Both the position numbers and the translations under genes were made by a program. This document shows positions 34,300-42,498 of a DNA stretch of 64,000 nt, in pieces. Each line of letters begins with the position of its first letter. Within the stretch, counting starts at the first letter, position 1. The stretch covers positions 310,001 to 374,000 of the forward strand of contig NZ_CP061204.1 in assembly GCF_014621775.1 (NCBI RefSeq). Direction: 5' to 3'. Under the pieces are notes generated by a model, which was not told the DNA's origin, ran no database searches, and was given only the letters and a program-made list of their open reading frames with translations. The DNA is from Stenotrophomonas sp. 169. GTDB taxonomy: Bacteria; Pseudomonadota; Gammaproteobacteria; Xanthomonadales; Xanthomonadaceae.

Positions 34300-35526
34300 C
34301 TACGGTTGTTCCTTTACCTTGCTGCCGTCGTGCAACGCGTCCGTCGGATCGATCACCACCGCCTCGCCAGCGCGTACGCCCTGCAGGATCTGTCGGTCTG
34401 CGTTCAGTGCCAGCCCCGGGGTCACCGTGCGCTGCTGCACGCGGTCATCGGCCAGCACGAACACCACGCTGCCTCCGTCGCGCTGCACGACCGCCGTGGC
34501 CGGGATGCGCACGCCCTTCGGCCTGTCCTGGGTGTCCGCCTTCGGCTGCTCCAGGAAGCTCACCCGCACGCCCATCTCCGGCACGATGCGTGGGTCGCGG
34601 GTCTTGATCGATACACGTACCTTGACCGTCGCCTTGCCACGGTCCGCCGTGGGAACGATGGCAATCACCTCCGCCGGGATCTTCCAGTCCGGGTAGGCAT
34701 TGAGCGTGGCCTCGACCGGCATCTTCGGCTGCACGCGACCGATGAAGGCCTCGCCGACCTCGACTTCGATCTCCAATGAATCCATGTCCACGATGGTGCC
34801 GATACCGGTACGGGTGAAGCCACCGCCTGCCGACAACGGCGATACGATCTCACCCGGCTGCGCCGCCTTGGCGGTGACCACCCCGGAGAACGGTGCGCGC
34901 ACGATGTTGTTGTCCACGCCGAGGTCGGCGATGGCCAGCTGGTTGCCCGCCACCTGCACGTTGCGCTGTGCGGTATCCAGCTGCGCACGCAGGCTGTCGC
35001 GCTGGGCGATGGACTGGTCGAACTGCGAACGCGACACCAGCTGCTGCCCGACCAGGGATTGCAGGCGGCCCGCTTCAGCATCCGCCTGTTTCAGCTGCGC
35101 CTGCAATCCGGCCACCTGGCTGCGGGCTGCCTGCACCTGCGAGGCAGACAGGTCGCGCTGGGCGCCCGCATCGATCGGGTCCAGCGTCGCCATGATCTGG
35201 CCTTCCTCGACGCGCATGCCTTCTTCGATCATCACCTCGCGGACTTTGCCGGTGATCTTGGCCGATACCGTGGCCATGCGCCGTGCGACCACGTAGCCAC
35301 TGGCATCAAGCACCGATGAGGCAGCGCCCGCCCCGTCCAAGGCCACTGCGGGTGCCGTCTGTACCTCAACGGCCTGCGGGCGCAGCATCCACACCGCCGC
35401 GGCGATACCGAGCAGCACCACCACGGCAATCACGATCCACAGCCAGCGGCGGCCACCCGGCGTGGGCGGCGGCGGCGTCTTGCGATCGATGCGAAGTTCT
35501 TTCAGGAGTTCACTGGAGGCGTTCAT
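34300..35526 (-). CDS. Periplasmic adaptor (HlyD/MacA-type membrane fusion protein)
   Basis: The 408-residue protein has an N-terminal anchor (LWIVIAVVVLLGIAAAVWML). A lipoyl-like half motif (GKVREVMIEEGMRVEEGQIM) follows, then a coiled-coil hairpin (about residues 110-190, with QVAGLQAQLKQADAEAGRLQ), the second lipoyl half (IVRAPFSGVVTAKAAQPGEI) and beta-barrel/membrane-proximal domains. It links the inner-membrane ABC unit to an outer-membrane channel that is not encoded nearby. The start is taken at MNASSELLKE; an ATG nine bases upstream is possible. It is divergent from a second ABC exporter. Confidence 0.88.
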   Translation of the reverse strand: MNASSELLKELRIDRKTPPPPTPGGRRWLWIVIAVVVLLGIAAAVWMLRPQAVEVQTAPAVALDGAGAASSVLDASGYVVARRMATVSAKITGKVREVMIEEGMRVEEGQIMATLDPIDAGAQRDLSASQVQAARSQVAGLQAQLKQADAEAGRLQSLVGQQLVSRSQFDQSIAQRDSLRAQLDTAQRNVQVAGNQLAIADLGVDNNIVRAPFSGVVTAKAAQPGEIVSPLSAGGGFTRTGIGTIVDMDSLEIEVEVGEAFIGRVQPKMPVEATLNAYPDWKIPAEVIAIVPTADRGKATVKVRVSIKTRDPRIVPEMGVRVSFLEQPKADTQDRPKGVRIPATAVVQRDGGSVVFVLADDRVQQRTVTPGLALNADRQILQGVRAGEAVVIDPTDALHDGSKVKEQP

Positions 35527-35744
35527 AGGGACCATGACGATGGATCGAGCGGAGTGTGACCCCCCGGTCCCCGAGGGGCAAACGGGAGCTCCGGTGCCTG
35601 CACAGAATGCGCGCTCCTGCGTTGCCGGTGCAGTGACAGCTGTCACCTGATATGGCTGACGGCGGGCACTGCGTGCCACAGGCGGAAACCGCGAAGCTGC
35701 CAGCGTGATCCACGATCCATGCAGACCACCGCCCGCCCGCCAGG

Positions 35745-36653
35745 ATGCCCCGCATGCACACGCCCTCCGTTACACCGCTCGCTTCACTGGACACCGTAAA
35801 GGTGACCTACCGCGCTGCCCCGGCGCTGCGTGGCATCAGCCTGCAGGTGCACGGCGGCGAGGTGCTTGCGCTGCTGGGTCGCAACGGGGCGGGAAAAAGC
35901 ACCGCCATTGCCGTGCTGCTCGGCTTGCGCCATGCCGACGCCGGCACCGCGGTGCTGATGGGCGGGGACCCACAGTCGCGGCGCCAGCGCGCGCAGGTGG
36001 GGGTGATGCTGCAGAGCACGGCGCTGCCGGAGAAACTGCAGGTCGGCGAACTGGTCGATCAGTTCCGTGCCAGCTATCCGGATCCCCTGCCGCTGCAGGA
36101 GGCGCTGGCAACGGCCGGTATCGAATCCCTGCAGCATCGCCGCTACGGCCAGCTGTCCGGCGGTCAACAGCGGCGCGTGCAGTTCGCCATCGCGGTCTGC
36201 GGCCGGCCGCACCTGCTGTTCCTGGACGAGCCGACGACCGGGCTGGACGTCGATTCCCGACAGGTGATGTGGAAAGCGATCCGCAGCCTGGTCAGTGACG
36301 GCTGTGGCGTCGTCTTGACCACCCACTATCTGGAGGAAGCCGAAGCCCTGGCGGATCGGGTGATCGTGCTGGAGCAGGGACGGGTCCTTGCCGATGGGCC
36401 GATCGCCTCGTTTCGTCCACAGTTGGCACCGCGCCGCATCCGTTGCCGCAGCGCCCTGCAGGTAGACGTCGTGCGGCACTGGCCTGGCGTGCGCGAGGTG
36501 CAGCGCGACGGTGCGTACCTGCAGCTGCTGGCCGAACCGGCCGAAGCGGTGGTCGCGCGTCTGCTGGCCGACGACCCGCAGTTGCAGGAACTGGAGGTAC
36601 GTGGCGGCGGGCTTGCCGAAGCCTTCGTCGAAATGACCCAGGAGGCCGAATGA
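35745..36653 (+). CDS. ABC-2 type exporter, ATP-binding protein
   Basis: The 302-residue ATPase has Walker A GRNGAGKST, signature LSGGQQRRVQFAIA, Walker B LLFLDEPTTGLD and the H-loop TTHYLEEAEALADR. A C-terminal ~80-residue domain follows (QLAPRRIRCRSALQVDVVRH), as in NodI/DrrA-type exporters. It overlaps the permease gene by four bases, and a two-component system follows. This layout matches YxdLM/DesKR-like loci where the kinase controls its own exporter. Two ATGs (35745, 35754) are possible starts. Confidence 0.9.
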   Translation: MPRMHTPSVTPLASLDTVKVTYRAAPALRGISLQVHGGEVLALLGRNGAGKSTAIAVLLGLRHADAGTAVLMGGDPQSRRQRAQVGVMLQSTALPEKLQVGELVDQFRASYPDPLPLQEALATAGIESLQHRRYGQLSGGQQRRVQFAIAVCGRPHLLFLDEPTTGLDVDSRQVMWKAIRSLVSDGCGVVLTTHYLEEAEALADRVIVLEQGRVLADGPIASFRPQLAPRRIRCRSALQVDVVRHWPGVREVQRDGAYLQLLAEPAEAVVARLLADDPQLQELEVRGGGLAEAFVEMTQEAE

Positions 36654-37429
36654 ACGCCACGTCCCGGACGTCCACCGCTGCGGCGCGTCGTCCTGCCACG
36701 CGCGCGTTGGCGCCCTATGTCGCCGAGCTCAAGGCAGAGCTGCGCCGTACGTGGCGCACGCCGGCCTTCGTGTTGCCGTGCCTGCTGTTCCCGGTGCTGT
36801 TCTATCTGATGTTCGGGGTGTTGCTGGGCCGCGGCCACGCGGCGCGTTACCTGCTGGCGACCTACTGTGTGTTCGGTGCGATGGGACCGGCGCTGTTCGG
36901 TTTCGGCGTGCAGTTTGCTCTTGATCGCGCCGGTGGCCTGTTGACCCTGAAACGCGCCTTGCCGGTGCCGCCGTTGGCGCCGCTGCTGGCGCGCCTGCTG
37001 ATGGCGGTGATCTTCGCGCTGATGGTTGCGGTATTGCTGATTCTTGCCGCGCGCCTGCTGGGAGGGGTGCAGCTGGCCCCAGGGCAGGTCTGCGGACTGC
37101 TGGGCGTGGCGGCGCTGGTTGCCTTGCCACTGGGTGCGATCGGCCTGTTGATCGGGACCTGGGTCGGTGCCGATGCCGCCCCTGCCGTGGTCAACCTGGT
37201 CTACCTGCCGATGGCCCTGCTGTCAGGTCTGTGGGTGCCGTTGTCCGCGCTGCCCACGGTGTTCAGCACCTTTGCGCCGTTATGGCCGACGTGGCATGCG
37301 GCGCAGCTTGCGTTACCGGTGATGGGCGAGCCGACCAGCGGCAGCGCGACCGTGCACGTACTGGTGCTGGTCGCGGTGACGGTGTGCTGTGCACTGCTTG
37401 CCTCTCGCCGCCTGCGCCGCATCGGCTGA
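36650..37429 (+). CDS. ABC-2 type exporter, permease
   Basis: A 259-residue membrane protein with six helices, including FVLPCLLFPVLFYLMFGVLL, LLMAVIFALMVAVLLILAA and VLVLVAVTVCCALLASRRL. AVVNLVYLPMALLSGLWVPL is the characteristic ABC-2 permease segment before the last helices. It is translationally coupled to the ATPase (ATGA overlap). The substrate is not deducible; relatives export drugs, peptides or polysaccharide precursors. Confidence 0.88.
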   Translation: MNATSRTSTAAARRPATRALAPYVAELKAELRRTWRTPAFVLPCLLFPVLFYLMFGVLLGRGHAARYLLATYCVFGAMGPALFGFGVQFALDRAGGLLTLKRALPVPPLAPLLARLLMAVIFALMVAVLLILAARLLGGVQLAPGQVCGLLGVAALVALPLGAIGLLIGTWVGADAAPAVVNLVYLPMALLSGLWVPLSALPTVFSTFAPLWPTWHAAQLALPVMGEPTSGSATVHVLVLVAVTVCCALLASRRLRRIG

Positions 37430-37435
37430 CATGGC

Positions 37436-38665
37436 ATGATCGGCCGCGACCGTCCCCTGCTGGAATCCCCTGTGCCATTGAAGTGGCTTGCCCCCCTCGT
37501 GCGCCCTGCGCCGGATTCCGCTGCAGCCGATCATCGGCGGCGGGGACAGTCCGCCTGGAGTGATTACATCCACCTGTTATGGACGTCGTGGGTGTTCCTG
37601 ACGCCGCTGTTCGGTGGCGGCTACACCGCGCGCTGGGGGGTGCTGACGCTGATCAGCTACCCGACGTTCCTTTTCCTCTATGCGCGCACGATGCTGTCGC
37701 CGCGCCACCACGCGCCCCGCTACGCCTTGGCGATGGTGGCGTTGAGCCTGGTGCTGGTGCCGTGGTATCCCTCGGGCATCAGCTACTTCGTGTTCGGTTG
37801 CGTGATGCTGCGCGTCTGCCGCAGCGGCAGTACCTGGCGCTATGTTCTGCAGTTGCTGCTGCTCAATGCCGTGTATGTCAGCACGGCGTATCTCTCGGGG
37901 TGGGCATGGCAGAACCTGGTCTGGATTCCCTTCATGTCGGTGGTGATCGGGCTCATCTCCAACACCGAGTCGCTCAACAGGGACCGCGACGCCCAACTGC
38001 AGCTTTCGCAGGACGAAGTACGGCGCCTTGCCGCCACCGCCGAACGTGAGCGCATCGGGCGCGACCTGCACGATCTGCTCGGCCACACCCTGTCGCTGAT
38101 CACATTGAAGCTGGAGCTGTCGCGCAAGCTGTACGATCGTGGCGACGCACGTGCCAGGCTGGAGATGGGCGAAGCGGAAGATATTGCGCGGCAGGCGCTT
38201 GCAGAGGTGCGCAGCGCCGTCACCGGATTCCGCTCCAGCGACCTTGCCGGTGAACTGGCGTCGGCACGTCTGCTGCTGGAATGCCAGCAGGTGCACCTGG
38301 CGTACCAGCCACCGCCGCCCATGCCGCTGGAAACCGAGCGGGCGCTGGCCCTGGTGTTGCGCGAAGCGGTCACCAACATCGCCCGCCACGCGCGTGCCGG
38401 CACGGCGCAGGTCGACTTCGAGCGTGTGGGCAACACCTTGCGTATGCAGGTCTGTGACAATGGCCGCGGTGGAGTGACGCGCGAAGGCAATGGTCTCGCC
38501 GGAATGCGTGAACGCATCGTGGCACTGCAGGGCACGCTGCAGATCAGTACAACGCCGCAGGGCGGCACCTGCATCGCGGCCAGCGTGCCGATGCCGGTAA
38601 CGCCCAAGGGAACGCACAGTGTGCCCGCCCCCTTTCATCCCACGTCATCCAGGGAAGCATCATGA
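37436..38665 (+). CDS. DesK-type sensor histidine kinase
   Basis: The 409-residue kinase has five or six short membrane helices in residues 45-175 (for example GGYTARWGVLTLISYPTFLF). The HisKA_3 motif ERIGRDLHDLLGHTLSLITL carries the phosphoaccepting histidine. A small ATPase domain follows, with LREAVTNIARHARAG, VCDNGRGG and GNGLAGMRERI. DesK-type kinases sense membrane fluidity or lipid state. A Pro-rich C-terminal tail is poorly conserved. The gene starts six bases after the permease and overlaps the regulator gene by four. Confidence 0.9.
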   Translation: MIGRDRPLLESPVPLKWLAPLVRPAPDSAAADHRRRGQSAWSDYIHLLWTSWVFLTPLFGGGYTARWGVLTLISYPTFLFLYARTMLSPRHHAPRYALAMVALSLVLVPWYPSGISYFVFGCVMLRVCRSGSTWRYVLQLLLLNAVYVSTAYLSGWAWQNLVWIPFMSVVIGLISNTESLNRDRDAQLQLSQDEVRRLAATAERERIGRDLHDLLGHTLSLITLKLELSRKLYDRGDARARLEMGEAEDIARQALAEVRSAVTGFRSSDLAGELASARLLLECQQVHLAYQPPPPMPLETERALALVLREAVTNIARHARAGTAQVDFERVGNTLRMQVCDNGRGGVTREGNGLAGMRERIVALQGTLQISTTPQGGTCIAASVPMPVTPKGTHSVPAPFHPTSSREAS

Positions 38666-39264
38666 TCCGGATCGTATTGGCCGAAGACCAGGCCATGGTG
38701 CGCGGTGCCTTGTCGGCGCTGCTCGGCCTTGAGCCGGATATCGAGGTGCTGGGCAGTGCAGCGGACGGCGAAGCCGCATGGCGCATGCTGCAGCAGGTGC
38801 AGCCGGACATCCTGGTCACCGACATCGAAATGCCCGGACTGACCGGACTGGAGCTTGCCCAGCGCATCGCACGGCAACAGCTGCCGATCAAGGTAGTGAT
38901 CGTCACCACCTTCGCGCGTACGGGTTTCCTGCGCCGTGCGTTGGATGCCGGCGTGCTCGGCTACCTGCTGAAGGACGCACCGGCTGACCATCTCGCCGAT
39001 GCGCTGCGGCGCGTACAGCAGGGCGCCCGCGCGATCGACCCGCAGCTGGCCTTGGACGCCTGGTCGCAGGCCGACCCATTGACCGACCGCGAGCGCCGCG
39101 TGCTGCGCCTGGCCGGCGAGGGCAAGACCGCCGGCGAAATCGCCACCGACCTCGGCCTTTCACACGGCACCGTACGCAACTACCTGTCCGAGTGCATCGG
39201 CAAGCTGGGCGTCGCCAACCGTATCGAAGCCTACCGCCTCGCCCGCCAGAAAGGCTGGCTCTGA
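38662..39264 (+). CDS. NarL/DesR-type response regulator
   Basis: A 200-residue regulator with receiver domain (phosphoacceptor D54 in LVTDIEMPGLTG, lysine in GYLLKDAPADHL) and a LuxR-type helix-turn-helix (LTDRERRVLRLAGEGKTAGE, then LGLSHGTVRNYLSECIGKLG). It is the partner of the preceding kinase (four-base overlap) and probably controls the ABC-2 exporter operon it ends. Its TGA opens directly into hairpin repeat copy 3. Confidence 0.92.
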   Translation: MIRIVLAEDQAMVRGALSALLGLEPDIEVLGSAADGEAAWRMLQQVQPDILVTDIEMPGLTGLELAQRIARQQLPIKVVIVTTFARTGFLRRALDAGVLGYLLKDAPADHLADALRRVQQGARAIDPQLALDAWSQADPLTDRERRVLRLAGEGKTAGEIATDLGLSHGTVRNYLSECIGKLGVANRIEAYRLARQKGWL

Positions 39265-39342
39265 AAAAGGGGACGGAGGGGATTAAGTCGCATCTGGCCC
39301 AACAGTGCCAGATGCGACTTAATCCCCTCCGTCCCCTTTTTT
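39264..39342. repeat. Hairpin repeat copy 3, perfect 30-bp stem between convergent genes
   Basis: Arms 39269-39298 and 39307-39336 are exactly complementary with an 8-base loop CCAACAGT. The inner variable part is CATCT then GGC. The A tract begins in the TGA of the response regulator gene and the T tract runs into the TAA of the cytochrome b561 gene, so the element is the entire intergenic region. Confidence 0.92.
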
Positions 39343-39889
39343 ACTTCCTGGGGCCGCGGGCCATGGACGGGAACACGCCATCGCGGCGGACCCAGGCGTG
39401 GTACAGCGCGGCGCCGATGTGCAGCAGCACCGTGGCGAACAATACGTAGGCGAGCAGACTGTGTGCGCTGCGTAGTGCGGTGTATACCGCCGGGGAGTGC
39501 GGCGCGATCGCGGGCAGGTTCATCCCGCTCCACAGCACGATGGGATAGGCACCGGCAGACAGCATCGACCAGCCGATCAAGGGCATCGCCAGCATCAGCG
39601 TGTACAGCAGCCAGTGCGAGGTCTTGGCGGCCAGGGCCTGCCACCATGGCAGGTCGGCCGGTAGCGGCGGTGGACGGTGACGCAGGCGGTTGTACAGGCG
39701 CAGCAGCACCAGCAGGCCGATCGCGATGCCCAGTGGACGATGGATATCGACCAGCATTGGACGCAGGTGCAGCGAGGCCACCATGGTCACGCCGATGAAC
39801 AGCATCGCGAGGATCATCAGCGCCATCGTCCAGTGCAGCACCCGTGCCAGCAGATTGAAATGGCCGGTGCTCTTGTCAGGCGTGTTCAT
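39341..39889 (-). CDS. Cytochrome b561 family membrane protein
   Basis: A 182-residue protein with four helices and the histidines expected for two b-type haems: RVLHWTMALMILAMLFIG, DIHRPLGIAIGLLVLLRL, TSHWLLYTLMLAMPLIGW and AHSLLAYVLFATVLLHIGAA. It overlaps the peroxidase gene upstream by four bases. Together they probably pass electrons from the quinone pool to a periplasmic haem peroxidase (inference from pairing). The stop lies inside a terminator-like hairpin. Confidence 0.9.
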   Translation of the reverse strand: MNTPDKSTGHFNLLARVLHWTMALMILAMLFIGVTMVASLHLRPMLVDIHRPLGIAIGLLVLLRLYNRLRHRPPPLPADLPWWQALAAKTSHWLLYTLMLAMPLIGWSMLSAGAYPIVLWSGMNLPAIAPHSPAVYTALRSAHSLLAYVLFATVLLHIGAALYHAWVRRDGVFPSMARGPRK

Positions 39890-40992
39890 CGTGCGACCCC
39901 TGCATCATTGCCGGCCTGGCCCCGCGCACTTTCGCGCTCGCGGCGGTTGAACGAATGGGAATACACCGCGGAGCGTGTCGCCAGAATGGCGTCATCGCTG
40001 CCCTCGATACCTGCAGGCAGGATCAACGGATCGAAGTTGAGGTCGTTGCAGGCGCCGCCGGCCTGCGGCTGCAGGTGGTCCAGGGTCAGTACGCCCGCCT
40101 GCACGTGGCGACGCTCGCTCGGCCACGGCGTGGACGGATCCTCGATCGCATCACCGGCATCGGCCAGCGTGACGATCAGGTTCCAACGCACCGGCCCCTG
40201 CGCGAGACGCTGCTGGAACTCGTCCGCCAGATAGTCCAGTCCCGCCGTGCGCCGGGCCTGCTCGTCCAGTTCGACGACCGGCGCTTGCGGCTGCCAGCTC
40301 CAGCGCACGGCCTGTCGTGTGCCGTCCGCAGCAGTGAACCAGAAGCTGTTGACGCTGTTGAACGTGGTGTTGGCCCAACTGTTCGACCAGGGTGCGGTCT
40401 TTGCCCATTGCTGGAACGCGCGTGCGCTGGGGTACTTCGCCAGCACGGCGGCCATCTTTGCCGGGTCGGGCTTGCCCGTGGCCGGCTCGGGCAGCTGTGC
40501 GCGGGTCTGTTCGAGGAAGGCCTCCGGCGTAGGGACCGCGAAGAACGGGAAGCTGTTCATCGCCATCCGCCACTCCTGGCCATTCTGGCTGATGAGTTGC
40601 AGCGCGATGCTGCGGACGCGGGCCTGCGCATCGGCGCCATGCGGGTCACCGCCGCCGATCGACAGCCGGCCCAGCACCGGGACGCGCGGCTGGGCGAAAA
40701 CCTCCGCCTTGGACAAGGCGGCCCCCTCGGGCGAACCGGTAAACCAGCCGCTGACGCAGACGCCTTTGCTGTGCGCGCGGCGGAAGCCGGGGTGCGCGGC
40801 GCCGGTGGCCTCGATGGTGTCGGTGAACTGCTGCGCGGTAGGCCGATCGCGGCCGATCCAGCCGGCCAGCCAGGCGAAGGCCAGCGCCACGATGCCCAGG
40901 ATCATCGCGATCAACGCGATCCAGGGCAGCGGCGAATGCGCTCGCGGGCCACGCGGTGTCCCGCCATGGCGGGTAAAGCGGAACAAGGGCAT
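39886..40992 (-). CDS. Membrane-anchored catalase-family peroxidase (SrpA-like)
   Basis: The 368-residue protein has an N-terminal membrane anchor (LPWIALIAMILGIVALAFAW), then a reduced catalase-like domain. Distal histidine lies in RRAHSKGVCVSGWF, where typical catalases have RxxHxxG. Substrate-channel segments include SFPFFAVPTPEAF, and the proximal tyrosine is in ATRSAVYSHSFNRR. Domain size (about 320 residues) fits SrpA/catalase-related peroxidases rather than true catalases. It is coupled to a cytochrome b561 gene. The likely site is the periplasmic face of the inner membrane, consuming peroxide. Confidence 0.87.
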   Translation of the reverse strand: MPLFRFTRHGGTPRGPRAHSPLPWIALIAMILGIVALAFAWLAGWIGRDRPTAQQFTDTIEATGAAHPGFRRAHSKGVCVSGWFTGSPEGAALSKAEVFAQPRVPVLGRLSIGGGDPHGADAQARVRSIALQLISQNGQEWRMAMNSFPFFAVPTPEAFLEQTRAQLPEPATGKPDPAKMAAVLAKYPSARAFQQWAKTAPWSNSWANTTFNSVNSFWFTAADGTRQAVRWSWQPQAPVVELDEQARRTAGLDYLADEFQQRLAQGPVRWNLIVTLADAGDAIEDPSTPWPSERRHVQAGVLTLDHLQPQAGGACNDLNFDPLILPAGIEGSDDAILATRSAVYSHSFNRRERESARGQAGNDAGVAR

Positions 40993-41044
40993 TGGCGGTT
41001 CCTGCCTGGCAATAGACTTGCGGGGATAGCGCCATCGTAAACAG

Positions 41045-41121
41045 AAAAGGGGACGGAGGGGATTAAGTCGCAATCGGCCTGAACGGGCCAATCGCGACTT
41101 AATCCCCTCCGTCCCCTTTTT
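41045..41121. repeat. Hairpin repeat copy 4 upstream of the peroxidase gene
   Basis: The element spans 41049-41116 with A and T tracts outside. The outer stem is consensus; the inner arm is CAATCGGCC against CGATTGGCC in complement, so two positions are mismatched. It lies about 50 bases upstream of the peroxidase ATG and seven bases from the stop of the aminopeptidase gene. Confidence 0.9.
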
Positions 41122-41127
41122 CGGGGT

Positions 41128-42495
41128 TCAGGCGTAGCGGGTCTTCAGCATGGCCCAGGCCGAGCGCAGGGCGAGGGCTTCGCCGCCGGCCGGGCGGCCG
41201 GGGCGTTCGCCGTCGTTCCAGGCGTACACGTCCAGGTGGGCCCAGCGCTGGCCCTCGGCCAGGAAGCGCTCGAGGTACAGCGCGGCGGTGACTGCGCCGC
41301 CCATCCGCGAGCCGGCGTTCGCCAGGTCCGCAATGCCGCTGTGCAGGTAACGCAGGTACGGCCGCCACAACGGCATGCGCCAGACCGGATCGCGCGTCTG
41401 TTCGCCCGCCTGCAGCCACTGCTGGGCCACGGCATCGTCATTGCTGAAGAGTGCGGGCAGGTCCGGGCCCAGCGCGATGCGCGCCGCGCCGGTCAGGGTG
41501 GCGAAGTCCAGCACCAGGTCCGGCTGCTGCTCGCTCGCGTACGTCAGCGCGTCGCCCAGGATCACCCGGCCTTCTGCGTCGGTGTTGTCGATTTCCACGC
41601 TCAGCCCCTTGCGGGTGGCGATCACTTCCCCAGGACGGAAGGCATCGGGCCCGATCGCGTTCTCCACCGCTGGCACCAGCAGGGTCAAGCGGACAGGAAG
41701 CGCCTGCGCCATCACCAGCCCGGCCAGCGCCAACGCGTGCGCGGCCCCGCCCATGTCCTTCTTCATGTTGCGCATGCCATCGGCCGGCTTGATGTCCAGC
41801 CCGCCGGTATCGAAGCACACGCCCTTGCCGACCAGCACCAGCGACGGATCGCTTTCCTTGCCCCAGCGCAGCACGATCAGCCGCGGGGCGCGATGCGATG
41901 CACGGCCCACCGCATGGATGGCCGGGAAGTTCTGCTGCAGCAGCGCATCGCCGGTGATCGCTTCGACCTGCGCGCCGTGCGCCTGCGCCATGGTGCGCGC
42001 CGCGTCTTCCAGCTGCTGCGGTCCCATGTCTTCGGTAGGGGTGTTGACCCAATCGCGGACCCGCAGGCTGGCGTGCACCAGGGCAACGACTTCCGCCGAC
42101 GGACTGGCCAGCAGCTGGGCCGGTGCGCGGTTGCGCTTGCGGTAGCGATCGAACCGGTAGCTGCCCAGGCCCCAGCCCAGCTGCAGCAGCTCGTGCTGTG
42201 CGGCATCCAGTGAGCTGGCCAGCTGCCACACGCTGCCCTCTGGCAACGCGTGCGGCGCATGGGCGTAGCTGTAGGCATCGGCGGCGTCACCGATGCCGAT
42301 CACCGCGCCGGCGATGCCCTGCTCACCCGGCAGCAGGGCGACGCTGTGCGCGCTGCCGTTGAAGCCCTGCGCCTGCAGCCATGCCTGCATGGCCGGCGGT
42401 TGGCCGGCGTTCCAGTCCTTGAAACCGGCGCGGTCCAGCACATGCAGGGGCAGTGCGTGCTCGGACGCGGCAACGAAACCGACGATATCGCTCAT
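41128..42495 (-). CDS. M17-family leucyl aminopeptidase
   Basis: The 455-residue cytosolic metallo-aminopeptidase has the family motifs GKGVCFDTGGLDIKPADGMR (metal-binding Lys and Asp), NTDAEGRVILGDALTY and the C-terminal LDVYAWNDGERPG. Two metal ions would sit in the catalytic C-terminal domain. The N-terminal domain is shorter and diverged from PepA, closer to the PepB/PA4576-type proteins. It probably degrades peptides from protein turnover. The HAD gene begins upstream with its end four bases away. Confidence 0.93.
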   Translation of the reverse strand: MSDIVGFVAASEHALPLHVLDRAGFKDWNAGQPPAMQAWLQAQGFNGSAHSVALLPGEQGIAGAVIGIGDAADAYSYAHAPHALPEGSVWQLASSLDAAQHELLQLGWGLGSYRFDRYRKRNRAPAQLLASPSAEVVALVHASLRVRDWVNTPTEDMGPQQLEDAARTMAQAHGAQVEAITGDALLQQNFPAIHAVGRASHRAPRLIVLRWGKESDPSLVLVGKGVCFDTGGLDIKPADGMRNMKKDMGGAAHALALAGLVMAQALPVRLTLLVPAVENAIGPDAFRPGEVIATRKGLSVEIDNTDAEGRVILGDALTYASEQQPDLVLDFATLTGAARIALGPDLPALFSNDDAVAQQWLQAGEQTRDPVWRMPLWRPYLRYLHSGIADLANAGSRMGGAVTAALYLERFLAEGQRWAHLDVYAWNDGERPGRPAGGEALALRSAWAMLKTRYA

Positions 42496-42498
42496 GGG

